Shown here: one piece after another, positions 52,207 to 64,000 of the stretch
Numbering within the stretch: position 1 is the first letter of the stretch
Layout: the number at the start of each line of letters is the position of its first letter
DNA from: Micropruina sp.
Lineage (GTDB): Bacteria; Actinomycetota; Actinomycetes; Propionibacteriales; Propionibacteriaceae
Direction: 5' to 3'
NCBI GenBank assembly: GCA_016711205.1
Contig: JADJTM010000001.1
Coordinates: 1,240,001-1,304,000 of the forward strand
DNA: 64,000 nt
Position numbers and translations under genes: made by a program
The notes under the pieces: model-generated
What the model saw: the letters and a program-made list of their open reading frames with translations, nothing else
Databases searched by the model: none
Told to the model about the DNA's origin: nothing

Positions 52207-53693
52207 CTCGCCCCCCACAACGCCAGTTGCCAGCCCGGTCCGAGCGCTTCGCCGACCAGGTCCACTCGGTCGCCCAGAAACAGCACCCCGTCGACCTCGG
52301 CGATCGGCACCACGGTGGCATCGACAGCGGCCTGCTTCTGAATCTCGCTCAGCGCAGGCAGTTGCACGTCCTCTTTGCTGGATGAGCGAATGCGCTCCTC
52401 CAGCTCGGCCAGCTTGCTGGCACTGCCCGGCAGCGGATTCTTCAGGTAATCCTGCAGCCAGCCCAGCGCCGTGTTCACCTGTGGCGCGCTGTCACGCAGT
52501 TCGAGATCGGCCCGCTCGCCCTCGGTGACCAACCGGACGGTGATGCCCAGCCGGTCCTGCAGCCGGCCGCCGACCTGACGGGCCAGGTCACCCATGCCGG
52601 GTGCCGAGTTGGTGAACCTCAACGTGAGGCTGATGCCCTTGGGCAGGGTCGGCACCTCAGGGTTGCCGCCGACCGGAAAGCTGTCGGTGTGGCCCGGGTC
52701 GATGCTGGGCACGATCGAGGTGGCCGTCCGGTCGTCCTGCAGTGCCAGCGCGATGGCCCCCCGCAGCGTGGCGTTCGAGCGGTAGGTGCTGTTGGGCAGC
52801 CAGGCCAGCCGCTGCTGCACGGCGCCGGTGAGGCCCCACCGATAGAACGCCGGACGCTCGCTGTCGGCGAGCGCCTCGCGGATGCGTGCCTGCAGCCGCT
52901 CGACCGCGGCCGGGCTCAAGGTGCGCCACACGATCTCGACCTGCTGGTCGATGAGCGCCTGCTCGGCGGTCGGCGAATCGGCCCAGGTGATGCGGATCTT
53001 CGGCATGTCGGTGCCGAGCGGCCCCACGTACTTGTCGAACTTCACGATGCTCAGTCCACGGCTGTCCCAGGCGTCCAGCGAGTAGGGGCCCGAGCCGATC
53101 GGCATCTGGGTGACCGGTCGCACCTTGGTCGCCGAGTACGCCTCCTCGTCCACAACGGACGCCGCCGGCGCGGCCAGGCCGTAGCCGAACTGGTTGTCGG
53201 GGTACTTCAACCGAAACCGGACCGTCCAGGCGTCCGGGGTCTCGATGGTGCGCAGTGCGCCGAGCAGCGACAGCTGGGCCGGGGCGAGCCGCAGGGCACG
53301 CTGCAGGCTGAACCTGACGTCGGAACTGGTCAGTTGGTGCCCGCTGGAGAACACCACGTTGCGGGGCAGCGAGCATTCGAAGATGGTGGGTGCGGTGTAG
53401 AGGCACTCCTTGGCCAGGTCGGGCTTGAGCAACTGCGTGCTCGGCTGAACAAGCATCAGCCTCTGGTAGAGGTCGAGCACCACCATGGCGTCGGAGTCGT
53501 TGCGCACCCCGGCGGGGTCGGTCGTGGTGGCCTTCTGCGCCGTCATGACGGTGAACACCCGGTCCGGGGTCGGCGTGGTCACAGTCGTGGTCGGCAGCGG
53601 TTGCGGGGTTCTGATGCAGCCGCTCGCAGCGAGCACCAGAGTGCACGTGGTGAGCAGAGCGAGCAGCGACCGGGCGAAGGAGGACAGGGACAC
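52194..53693 (-). CDS. ABC-type peptide-binding lipoprotein (SBP family 5)
   Basis: Extracytoplasmic solute-binding protein of 499 residues. The signal peptide ends in a lipobox (LAASGC) near residue 25. The SBP_bac_5 fold shows FTVMTAQKATTTDPAGV, SSGHQLTSSDVRFSLQRALRL, MPIGSGPYSLDAWD and a final RVDLVGEALGPGWQLALWG. Binds peptides or nickel-like ligands in other systems. No permease or ATPase genes are adjacent, so it is an orphan. GTG 53693 has a G-rich ribosome site (GGGGGG) nine bases upstream. Divergent from metH with 109 bp between. Confidence 0.87.
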   Translation of the reverse strand: MSLSSFARSLLALLTTCTLVLAASGCIRTPQPLPTTTVTTPTPDRVFTVMTAQKATTTDPAGVRNDSDAMVVLDLYQRLMLVQPSTQLLKPDLAKECLYTAPTIFECSLPRNVVFSSGHQLTSSDVRFSLQRALRLAPAQLSLLGALRTIETPDAWTVRFRLKYPDNQFGYGLAAPAASVVDEEAYSATKVRPVTQMPIGSGPYSLDAWDSRGLSIVKFDKYVGPLGTDMPKIRITWADSPTAEQALIDQQVEIVWRTLSPAAVERLQARIREALADSERPAFYRWGLTGAVQQRLAWLPNSTYRSNATLRGAIALALQDDRTATSIVPSIDPGHTDSFPVGGNPEVPTLPKGISLTLRFTNSAPGMGDLARQVGGRLQDRLGITVRLVTEGERADLELRDSAPQVNTALGWLQDYLKNPLPGSASKLAELEERIRSSSKEDVQLPALSEIQKQAAVDATVVPIAEVDGVLFLGDRVDLVGEALGPGWQLALWGARWRN

Positions 53694-53802
53694 CGGTAGC
53701 ACCCCCCCAGGGTAGAGCTTCCGGCCGGTGGGCGCCGATCCCGAGCCTCGGGCGCCACCCTCGCGTACAGTGACCCAGTTGATTACCACGAAGGATGGCA
53801 CC

Positions 53803-57573
<3,771 letters not shown>

Positions 57574-57602
57574 TCGCCGCTCGAGCTCATCGACACCCCA
57601 CC

Positions 57603-58170
57603 TCATCCCGGCTGCCTCGTCATCCCGGCGAATGCCTCGTCATCCCGGCGGGCCCTCGTCATCCCGGCGGGCCCTCGTCATCCCGGCGGGCCCTCGTCAT
57701 CGCGGCGAATGCCTCGTCATCCCGGCGAGGCCTCGTCATCCCGGCGAACGCCGGGATCTCCGCCCGTTCAACCCAACCCCCGTCATCCCGGCGAACGCCG
57801 GGATCTCCGCCCGCTCAACCCAACCCCCGTCATCCCGGCGAATGCCGGGATCTCCGCACCGAGTTCGTTACGTTCGCTTCGAGGTCAGATCCCGGCTTCC
57901 GCCGGGATGACGAGTGGGGGCTCCCCTTGGTCGAGCGTGTGGCCGCGGCGCTTGACCGTAGCGTTCGCTACGGGGTCAGATCCCGGCGTTCGCCGGGATG
58001 ACGAGTGGGGGCCGGGATGACGAGCGGGGGCCGGGATGACGAGTGGGGGCCGGGATGACGAGTGGGGGCAGGGATGACGAGCGTGGGCTCTCGTTGGACG
58101 ACCTTGTCGAGACCCAAACGTCCCGATGAACACGATCCCGAACACCGTCATCCCGGCGGACGCCGGGATC
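57603..58170. repeat. palindrome cluster with mirrored half-copy arrays after metH
   Basis: The 656 bp between metH and the next gene hold no gene. Intact palindromes start at 57738, 57785, 57832, 57889, 57980 and 58150. To the left (57613-57737) about six half copies CTCGTCATCCCGGCG repeat every 19-20 bp. To the right (58000-58080) half copies CCGGGATGACGAG run in the opposite direction about every 21 bp, so the block is roughly symmetric. Confidence 0.92.
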
Positions 58171-58229
58171 TTCGCAGGATGCGCGCGCGGTGACTCCAGC
58201 GACTTGCCGCACTACGGCATGATCGGGTG

Positions 58230-58724
58230 ATGGACGACTACCTGTGGGTATTGAAGGACAGCGAACGTGACCTGATCCGCGAACTCGAGCCCGAGCGGCT
58301 CAACGCGCTGGAGGAGGACGAGTTGCTGAACCTGCACAAACGCGTACGCCGCGCCCGTAACAAGCACACCACCAACTACCGCCGAAAGGCCGCCCGTACG
58401 GTGCAGCAGACGGGGGGTCGCGGTGCGGCACATCCCAAGGGCGCCAAGGACCGGCTGCGCGCCGAGGCGTTCGAGGAGGCGCTGTCGATCGTCTCCGCGC
58501 GGCTGGCGAAGCTCGCCCACCAGCAGTCCGCGGCGTTGAAGAAGCAGCGTCTGGCGCAGGCCAGGGCCGGACGATCCACCGGTCCCGGCAGCGATGACAA
58601 CGCCTCGGCCACGTCGTCGGCCGGCCGGGCACGCACCCATGCGAAGACGACGGGCGGCGTCAAGCGTGACGCGTCCAGCACTGCGGCGGGCGCCCGGCGG
58701 CAGGCGAAGAAGGACGCCCGCTGA
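58230..58724 (+). CDS. conserved-looking small basic protein of unknown function
   Basis: A 164-residue soluble, strongly helical and charged protein. The first half (DDYLWVLKDSERDLIRELEPERLNALEEDELLNLHKRVRRARNKH) looks like an ordered helical domain. The C-terminal 60 residues are low complexity, with Lys, Ala, Ser and Thr, ending RRQAKKDAR, and could bind nucleic acid. ATG 58230 directly follows an in-frame GTG, so the start is uncertain by one codon. There is no Shine-Dalgarno. No family recognised; no enzyme motif. Confidence 0.7.
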   Translation: MDDYLWVLKDSERDLIRELEPERLNALEEDELLNLHKRVRRARNKHTTNYRRKAARTVQQTGGRGAAHPKGAKDRLRAEAFEEALSIVSARLAKLAHQQSAALKKQRLAQARAGRSTGPGSDDNASATSSAGRARTHAKTTGGVKRDASSTAAGARRQAKKDAR

Positions 58725-58832
58725 CCTTCGTCCGAGGCGTGTTCGCCATAGTCGTCACCGGTGACGGCAGCCCGCCGGCCGCTGCCCGAACCGGCGACGG
58801 AACCCCGCCAGTGGGTGAGTAGCATGGCCGCC

Positions 58833-59687
58833 ATGGCAGAGGTGACGTCGTTGAAGAACCTGCGCCGACCGGCGGTGGTGGCCGCGTTCGGCGGCTGGAA
58901 CGACGCCGGCGACGCCGCCAGTGGCGTGATCGACCACCTCGCGGCGCTGACGTCCGCACGGCTGGCGTTCGCCATCGATCCCGACGACTACTACGACTTT
59001 CAGGTGAACCGGCCGACGGTGACGGCGACCTCCGGCGGCGAGCGCACCCTTCAGTGGCCGACCACCGAAGTGCTGGTGGCGCCGCTGGCCGAACGCGACC
59101 TGGTGCTGATCGGCGGGCCCGAACCCAACTTTCACTGGCGCGCCTTCGCCGGCTCGCTGATCTCGGCGATCCGCACCATCAAACCCGAGATCGTGGTGCT
59201 GCTCGGCGCCATGCTGACGGACGCTCCGCACTCGCGGCCGGTGCCGGTGCACGGCACCGCCTCGACGCAGGACCTCGCCGACTCCCTGGGCCTGGAGGTG
59301 TCGACCTACGAGGGCCCCACCGGCATGGTCGGCGTGCTGGCGTCCGATTGTGCCGTGGTGGGCGTGCCGACCGCGTCCCTGTGGGCCTCCGTGCCGCACT
59401 ATGTGGCCGAGCCGCCCAACCCGAAAGCCACGCTGGCCCTTCTCGATCGGCTCGAGGATCTGCTCGACACTCCCCTCGACCCGGGCGATCTGGCCGAGCA
59501 GGCGGCGTCCTGGGAGACGCAGGTGAACGATCTGGCCGCCGAGGACAGCGACATCTCCGCCTACATCAGCGCGCTCGAGGAACGCCGCGACGAGAACCAG
59601 CCCGAGCCCGAGGGGGACGTGATCGCCGCCGAGATCCAGCGCTACCTGCGCCGGCGCAACCAGCCGCCGGGGCACGGACAGCGCTGA
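58833..59687 (+). CDS. PAC2-family protein
   Basis: A 284-residue protein of the PAC2 (proteasome assembly chaperone-like) family. The opening PAVVAAFGGWNDAGDAASGVIDHL, then GPEPNFHWRAFAGSLISAI, VLLGAMLTDAPHSRPVPVHG and GPTGMVGVLASDCAVVGVPTASLWASVPHYVAEPPNPKA fit the family. Actinobacterial PAC2 proteins are of unknown function, and the tie to the proteasome is only structural similarity. ATG 58833 or the ATG three codons upstream is the start. Confidence 0.88.
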   Translation: MAEVTSLKNLRRPAVVAAFGGWNDAGDAASGVIDHLAALTSARLAFAIDPDDYYDFQVNRPTVTATSGGERTLQWPTTEVLVAPLAERDLVLIGGPEPNFHWRAFAGSLISAIRTIKPEIVVLLGAMLTDAPHSRPVPVHGTASTQDLADSLGLEVSTYEGPTGMVGVLASDCAVVGVPTASLWASVPHYVAEPPNPKATLALLDRLEDLLDTPLDPGDLAEQAASWETQVNDLAAEDSDISAYISALEERRDENQPEPEGDVIAAEIQRYLRRRNQPPGHGQR

Positions 59688-59733
59688 CAGACGTCAATCT
59701 CGCCGTCCGCTCACCCCTTGGTCGGCATCGGGC

Positions 59734-60597
59734 TCAGAAGCCACCCCAGCCCGCTAGTTTCGCGTTCCAGCCGGGATCGCGGCGCAGGGTGCGGCCGTCG
59801 AGGGTGAGCACCGGGCACACTCCCCTGATGGACGAGGCCAGCCACACCCCGTCCGCAGAGAACAGATCGGTGGCAGCGATCAGCGCATGCTCGGTGGGCA
59901 CCCCCACGCCGGCCGCCCGGGCGAACACCTGCCGCGTGGTGACCGAGTCGAGAATGCCGGTGTCGCCGGTCGGTGTGGTGGTGAGGCGTCCATCGCGCAG
60001 CACGATCACCGCCGACGTGGGGCCCTCCAGCGCGTAGCCGTCGCTGCTGACGAACAGCGCGTCGTCGTCACCGGACGCCTCGGCCGCGCGTTTGGCCGCG
60101 CTGTTCACGGCGTACGACAGCAGCTTCACCCCGCCCAGCAGCCACGGGGCGTCCGCGAACGCGTCACTGGCGTAGCCACGGGCGAGCAGCCGCACCCTGA
60201 TGCCGGCCCGTGCGCGGCGCATCGCGGCCAGGTTCAGCTCGGTCACGGTGAGGAACCCGGACGGACGGTGCGGGGCCGCCTCCGTGCCGCGGGTCAGCAC
60301 CAGCTTGAGCACCGCCTCCGGTGCCGGTGCCCAGGCGTTCGCGGCCTCGGCGATCAGCGCCCGCCACCCGGGTTCGTCGAACGGCAGCTCCAGGGTCGCG
60401 GCCGAGTGCGCGAAGCGCTCCAGGTGCTCATCGAGATGCTCGGCGACGGCCTGGGTTCCCCCGCCCAGCAGGCGCATGGCATCGAAACAGCCGTCGCCCC
60501 GGACCAGGCCGAGGTCGTCCGCGGTCGCGATCGGCTCGGCGGCGGGCACCACCCCGCGGCCGAGAACGGCGACCAGTTGCCGGCTCAATGGGCGCAC
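59734..60597 (-). CDS. pabC: class IV aminotransferase, probable aminodeoxychorismate lyase
   Basis: PLP enzyme of 287 residues in the fold-type IV family, which includes 4-amino-4-deoxychorismate lyase (PabC, folate pathway) and branched-chain or D-amino-acid transaminases. The PLP lysine is in GGVKLLSYAVN. GLVRGDGCFDAMRLLGG and DALFVSSDGYALEGPTSAVIVLRDG are typical. GTG 60597 overlaps the end of rpe by 13 bp. No other folate gene is adjacent, so the lyase assignment over a transaminase is likely but not proven. Confidence 0.82.
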   Translation of the reverse strand: MRPLSRQLVAVLGRGVVPAAEPIATADDLGLVRGDGCFDAMRLLGGGTQAVAEHLDEHLERFAHSAATLELPFDEPGWRALIAEAANAWAPAPEAVLKLVLTRGTEAAPHRPSGFLTVTELNLAAMRRARAGIRVRLLARGYASDAFADAPWLLGGVKLLSYAVNSAAKRAAEASGDDDALFVSSDGYALEGPTSAVIVLRDGRLTTTPTGDTGILDSVTTRQVFARAAGVGVPTEHALIAATDLFSADGVWLASSIRGVCPVLTLDGRTLRRDPGWNAKLAGWGGF

Positions 60598-61250
60598 GCG
60601 GCGATGGCCTGCTCGCGCAGGGCGATCACCATCGCATCGGGATTCTCGGCGGAGTACACGGCCGAGCCGGCCACGAACGTGTCGGCGCCCGCCTCGGCAC
60701 AGCGTTCGATCGTGTCGACGGATACGCCGCCGTCCACCTGCAGCCAGATGTCGCCGCCGGTGCGGGCGATCAGTTCGCGGGTGCGACGGATCTTGGGCAG
60801 CACCAGGTCGAGGAACTTCTGCCCGCCGAAGCCGGGCTCGACGGTCATCAGCAGCACCATGTCGAGTTCGCCGAGCAGGTCGGCGTAGGGCTCGATCGGC
60901 GTGGCCGGCCGCAAGGCCATGGAGGCCCGCGCCCCCAGGCTGCGCAGTTCGCGGGCCAGCTTGATCGGGGCGTCCGACGCCTCGACGTGAAAGGTGACCG
61001 ATTCGCAGCCGGCGTCGGCGTAGCCGGGCGCCCAGCGGTCGACCTCGGCGATCATCAGGTGAATGTCGAGAAACGCGGTGGTGCCCGCCCGGATGCTCTC
61101 GACCACCGGCAGGCCGAGGGTCAGGTTGGGCACGAAGTGGTTGTCCATCACGTCGATGTGCACAGCGTCGGCGCTGGGAATGCGGGCGATCTCGCCGCTG
61201 AGGTTCGCCAGATCAGCGTTCAGAATGCTGGGTGTGATCCGCATCGTCAT
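60585..61250 (-). CDS. rpe: ribulose-phosphate 3-epimerase
   Basis: Interconverts ribulose 5-phosphate and xylulose 5-phosphate. About 221 residues of a TIM barrel: ITPSILNADLANL, VHIDVMDNHFVPNLTLG, FLDIHLMIAEVDRW, MTVEPGFGGQKF and IWLQVDGGVS, with the metal-binding His and Asp residues in place. The start is ATG 61250 or an ATG two codons on; no good ribosome site. 11 bp after rsmB, the usual actinomycete order. Confidence 0.95.
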   Translation of the reverse strand: MTMRITPSILNADLANLSGEIARIPSADAVHIDVMDNHFVPNLTLGLPVVESIRAGTTAFLDIHLMIAEVDRWAPGYADAGCESVTFHVEASDAPIKLARELRSLGARASMALRPATPIEPYADLLGELDMVLLMTVEPGFGGQKFLDLVLPKIRRTRELIARTGGDIWLQVDGGVSVDTIERCAEAGADTFVAGSAVYSAENPDAMVIALREQAIAACAH

Positions 61251-61260
61251 GCGTTCGACC

Positions 61261-62676
61261 CTATTGGTTCGCACCGGTCTTGCGTAGCAGCGCCAGGAAC
61301 ATGGCGTCGGTGCCGTGCCGGTGCGGCCACAGCTGCAGGTAGGGGCCGAGGGCGGCGTCCGGCAGCTCGGGCAGCACCGATGCGGCGTCGACCGGCTCGA
61401 CGCCTTCGGCCTGGTCGACGACCTCGACGGTCTCGCGCCGATGCGGTGAACAGGTGACGTAGGCGATCACTCCACCGGGCGCGGTCGCGTCGATGGCACC
61501 GGCCAGCAGGGCGCGTTGCAGGGGTACCAGGGCGTCCAGATCGGTGGGCTTCCGGCGCCACCTGGCCTCTGGACGCCGGCGCAGCGCACCGAGGCCGGTG
61601 CAGGGCGCGTCCAGCATCACCCGGGCGAAGGTGTTCGCGGGCCAGGCCGGACGGGTGCCGTCGGCGGCGATCACGACCGGCTTGGGGTCGGGGTAGGCGG
61701 CCAGCGCCTTGGCCACCAACAGGGCCCGGTGCGGTTGCAGTTCGCCGGCCAGCAGGGTCTGGTGCTGCTGCCGGGCGAGGCCGGCGAGCAGCGCCGCTTT
61801 GCCCCCGGGGCCTGCGCAGGTGTCGAGCCAGGGGCCGTCCTGGGCGTCGGCTCTGGCCAGCGCCCAGGCCACCAGCTGGGAGCCCTCGTCCTGGACGCCG
61901 GCCCGTCCCTCGCGCACGGCGGCGAGTGCGGCCGGGTTGCCGCTCGCGGCCACGCCGAACGGTGACCAGCGCAGCGGTTCGCCGCCCAGCTCGGCCGGAT
62001 CGGCCAGGCCGGGGCGCACCACCAGGTGGGTGCTGGGCGGGGTGTTGTTCGCTGCGAGAGCCTGGGGCAGTTCGTGGGCCGGCAGCACGTCGGCGTAGGC
62101 GTCGATGATCCACTGCGGGTGTTGTGCCAGTAAGGCGTCCGCGTCGGCACGTTCGGCCCGCAGCCGCGCCGCCCAGCCGTCCGAATCGAGGGCGCCGACC
62201 TTGCGCAGGATGGCGTTCACCACGCCGGTGACCCGTTCGGACACGGCCGTCCGGGCCAGCTCGACCGTGGCCGCCACGGCGGCGCGGGTGGGCACCCGCA
62301 GCTCGAGCAGCTGGTGGGTGCCCAGCCGCAGCAGGTCGACCACGGCGGGCTGAAGGGTCCTGAGCTCCCGTGCGGAGGCCGAGGCGATGATCGCGTCGTA
62401 GAGGCCCTGGGCGCGGCAGGTGCCGGCGACCAGTTCGGTGGCGAAGGCGGCATCACGCGCCGACAGGCCGGCGGCGTGTTCGGCCAGGGCGAGGTTGGCG
62501 TAGGCGTTGTCGGCCGAGACGGCCCGCAGGGTACGAAACGCGGCGAGCCGGGCCGGGTCGGCCGGCGCACTGTGGCTACGGTGTTGTTTCGACGAGCGGG
62601 CCGGGGCAGCATCTACGGAACGCGAAGGTTCGTGCTTCGCTGTCGGACCACGATTCCTCTTCTCGCGACCGGTCAC
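61261..62676 (-). CDS. rsmB: 16S rRNA m5C967 methyltransferase
   Basis: SAM-dependent RNA methyltransferase of 471 residues. The N-terminal NusB-like domain (AFRTLRAVSADNAYANLAL...RDAAFATELVAGTCRAQGLYD) is followed by the catalytic domain with DTCAGPGGKAALLA, MLDAPCTGLGALRRRPEARW and YVTCSPHRRE, giving the two cysteines of the RsmB reaction. The GTG overlaps the fmt stop by 4 bp (GTGA). Basic N-terminal 40-residue extension. Confidence 0.95.
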   Translation of the reverse strand: MTGREKRNRGPTAKHEPSRSVDAAPARSSKQHRSHSAPADPARLAAFRTLRAVSADNAYANLALAEHAAGLSARDAAFATELVAGTCRAQGLYDAIIASASARELRTLQPAVVDLLRLGTHQLLELRVPTRAAVAATVELARTAVSERVTGVVNAILRKVGALDSDGWAARLRAERADADALLAQHPQWIIDAYADVLPAHELPQALAANNTPPSTHLVVRPGLADPAELGGEPLRWSPFGVAASGNPAALAAVREGRAGVQDEGSQLVAWALARADAQDGPWLDTCAGPGGKAALLAGLARQQHQTLLAGELQPHRALLVAKALAAYPDPKPVVIAADGTRPAWPANTFARVMLDAPCTGLGALRRRPEARWRRKPTDLDALVPLQRALLAGAIDATAPGGVIAYVTCSPHRRETVEVVDQAEGVEPVDAASVLPELPDAALGPYLQLWPHRHGTDAMFLALLRKTGANQ

Positions 62677-63593
62677 TCGAAGCCCCCCGGAACCTCGCCG
62701 AGGCCGCGTCCCCAATCGGCGGCCGGCATGGCGCGTTTACCGGCCGGTTGCACGGTGAGCAACTCGAGCACGCCGCGTCCCGTGCCGACGTGCACACTGC
62801 GCTTGTCGAGCCGAAGCTCGCCGGGGGCGAGCACCGTACCGGCGTGTGGCCGGGCCAGCAGCACCCGGAATCGGTCGCCGGCACGGGTCGTCCAGGCGAT
62901 CGGGGTGGGGTTGCAGGCGCGCACCTGACGGTCGATGGCGGCAGCGGGCTGCGTCCAGTCGATGCGGGCGTCGGCGACGGTCAGCTTGGGGGCGAGGGTG
63001 ACGCCCTCCTCGGGCTGCGGCGTCGCTTCTAGGGTGCCGTTCTCGATGCCCTCCAGCACCTCGATCAGCAGCTCGGCACCCCGGTCGGCGAGCCGGGCGA
63101 GCACGGCGCCGGCGGTCTCGGCACCACCCAACTCGGACGCCTCCTGCCGGTAGACCGGCCCGGCATCGAGCGCGGCCACCAGGTCGAAGACGGTGATGCC
63201 CGTGCGGGTGTCGCCGGCCAGGATCGCGCGTTGCACCGGAGCCGCCCCACGCCAGGCGGGCAGCAGCGAGAAGTGCACGTTCACCCAGCCGTGGGTGGGT
63301 ACGGCCAGCACCGGGGACGGGATCAACGCCCCGTAGGCGACCACCGGACAGCAGTCGGGTCGCAGTTCAGCCAGCCGCCGGACGAAATCGGGCTCACTCG
63401 GTCGGGCCGGTTTCAGGGTTTCGACGCCGTGCCGGGCCGCCCACTCGGCAACCGGGCTGGGGACGAGCCGCTTGCTGCGGCCCTGTGGCGCATCGGGCCG
63501 GGTGACCACGGCCACCAGCTCGTGAGCTGAGGCGTCCAACGCGGTCAGGCTGGGCAGGGCGACCTCGGGGGTTCCAGCGAACACGACACGCAC
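62673..63593 (-). CDS. fmt: methionyl-tRNA formyltransferase
   Basis: Formylates initiator Met-tRNA. 306 residues: MRVVFAGTPEVALPSL, catalytic Asn105 and His107 in VNVHFSLLPAWRGAAPVQRAI, Asp142 in ITVFDLVAALDAGPV, and a C-terminal OB-like domain with VRACNPTPIAWT. GTG start. It precedes rsmB with a GTGA overlap. The preceding gene, priA, ends 346 bp upstream. Confidence 0.96.
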   Translation of the reverse strand: MRVVFAGTPEVALPSLTALDASAHELVAVVTRPDAPQGRSKRLVPSPVAEWAARHGVETLKPARPSEPDFVRRLAELRPDCCPVVAYGALIPSPVLAVPTHGWVNVHFSLLPAWRGAAPVQRAILAGDTRTGITVFDLVAALDAGPVYRQEASELGGAETAGAVLARLADRGAELLIEVLEGIENGTLEATPQPEEGVTLAPKLTVADARIDWTQPAAAIDRQVRACNPTPIAWTTRAGDRFRVLLARPHAGTVLAPGELRLDKRSVHVGTGRGVLELLTVQPAGKRAMPAADWGRGLGEVPGGFE

Positions 63594-63704
63594 CGGGTCA
63601 GCCTAGTGGCGGGTTGCCCCGTCGGGCCGGCTAACCCGGGTCGTTGCTGCAGCCGGCCTGCAGCTCTGCCTCGGCGCGAGCTCGGGGCGCGACCAGCCGC
63701 CGCT

Positions 63705-63816
63705 CGCCACTTTGTTGTTGATATGGCTGGGCCAGCTGGGGGACCGTAACGGATCCGCCGATCTATGGTTGATATGAATACCTCCCGGGGGTATCGATAT
63801 CAACCACAAAGTGGCG
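63705..63816. repeat. 112-bp inverted-repeat element between priA and fmt
   Basis: Twenty-base arms CGCCACTTTGTTGTTGATAT (63705-63724) and 63797-63816 are inverse complements at 19 of 20 positions. A nested palindrome TGGTTGATAT...ATATCAACCA lies inside. The compact size and terminal repeats resemble a miniature transposable element; a long hairpin terminator or regulator site is an alternative. The rest of the 346-bp priA-fmt gap holds nothing recognisable. Confidence 0.7.
63778..63794. promoter_or_regulatory. CsoR-like operator sequence inside the inverted-repeat element
   Basis: ATACCTCCCGGGGGTAT is a near-perfect 17-bp palindrome of the ATACC-G/C-rich-GGTAT kind bound by CsoR/FrmR-type metal sensors in actinomycetes. 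No copper or nickel gene or CsoR gene is in the window, so a regulatory role is only suggested by similarity. Confidence 0.3.
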
Positions 63817-63939
63817 GTCGCTGCATAGGGGTGGCTCAGCTGCTCTGAGAGCCGCTCATAACAACCAGAATCCGGCGGTCGGCCATGTGATCGGCGCGCA
63901 CAACGCCCGAACCGGGCTCAGCCAAGCTCAGCGACGCTC

Positions 63940-64000
63940 TCACAGGACCGCAGGGTCGACCCGCACCCGCAGGGAGCCGTCGTCCTTGTGAGCGGTTCGC
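63940..64000 (-). CDS. priA: C-terminal end of primosomal protein N' (PriA), partial
   Basis: The last 19 residues before a TGA at 63942-63940 read RTAHKDDGSLRVRVDPAVL. Such a basic, Val-Asp-Pro ending is typical of actinobacterial PriA, which commonly precedes fmt on the same strand. The rest lies beyond the window. Identification rests on the ending and gene order. Confidence 0.55.
   Translation of the reverse strand, partial: RTAHKDDGSLRVRVDPAVL

Noticed and set aside
53694..53802. Cobalamin or SAM riboswitch before metH
   Set aside because: The gap to the divergent gene is only 109 bp and no conserved B12-box or SAM-aptamer motif is visible.

Overview
The window is high-GC DNA with strong G/C bias in third codon positions, frequent GTG starts and chains of genes overlapping by ATGA or GTGA. 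Pup, Dop and a proteasomal ATPase, LppM-like lipoproteins, an RNase E/G with a long charged extension and the gene order priA-fmt-rsmB-rpe all point to an actinomycete (Actinomycetota). Propionibacteriales or Propionibacteriaceae is a reasonable guess that the sequence alone cannot prove. No rRNA, tRNA or CRISPR array was seen.

Layout. 0-8.2 kb: proB, obgE and two paralogous lipoproteins (minus), a zinc alcohol dehydrogenase and a PfkB kinase (plus), then rpmA-rplU and a small YegP-like protein. 8.3-10.2 kb: dienelactone hydrolase and an M48 peptidase. 10.3-15.6 kb: a four-gene cluster of sigma factor, small regulator-like protein, subtilisin-type protease and TPR-CHAT (caspase-like) protein, the best candidate here for an unusual system. 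15.9-23.6 kb: hydrolase, DUF2207 protein, a coupled nadE-pentapeptide-HAD-DUF445 operon and a cation diffusion facilitator. 23.6-31.5 kb: RNase E/G, TM2 protein, SulP transporter, a large repeat array and an ABC exporter divergent from its probable WYL-family regulator. 32.7-38.9 kb: complete mrpABCDEFG sodium/proton antiporter operon. 39-40.4 kb: an insertion sequence. 40.4-53.7 kb: membrane protein, then der-cmk-tyrA-pup-dop, an IS110-family element, arc, trmI and a peptide-binding lipoprotein (all minus except the membrane protein, a DUF3054 gene and the transposase). 53.8-64 kb: metH, a small basic protein, PAC2 protein, then pabC-rpe-rsmB-fmt and the tail of priA on the minus strand.

Two families of palindromic repeats run through the intergenic DNA. 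One is a 20-bp palindrome of the form ATCCCGGCGnnCGCCGGGAT, with about 20 intact copies. The other is a hairpin built on GGGGACGGTTCC and GAGCAGGAA. The first family has entered the arc coding sequence in frame and is also the apparent insertion site of the IS110 element. That element's left end carries short matches to both halves of the target, as expected for a bridge-RNA guide.

The pupylation locus has pup, dop and arc but no 20S core genes beside them, and Arc lacks the usual C-terminal Gln-Tyr-Leu. Three genes (S8 protease, DUF2207 protein, cation transporter) are each broken by what looks like one missing base. This may reflect sequence error rather than biology.
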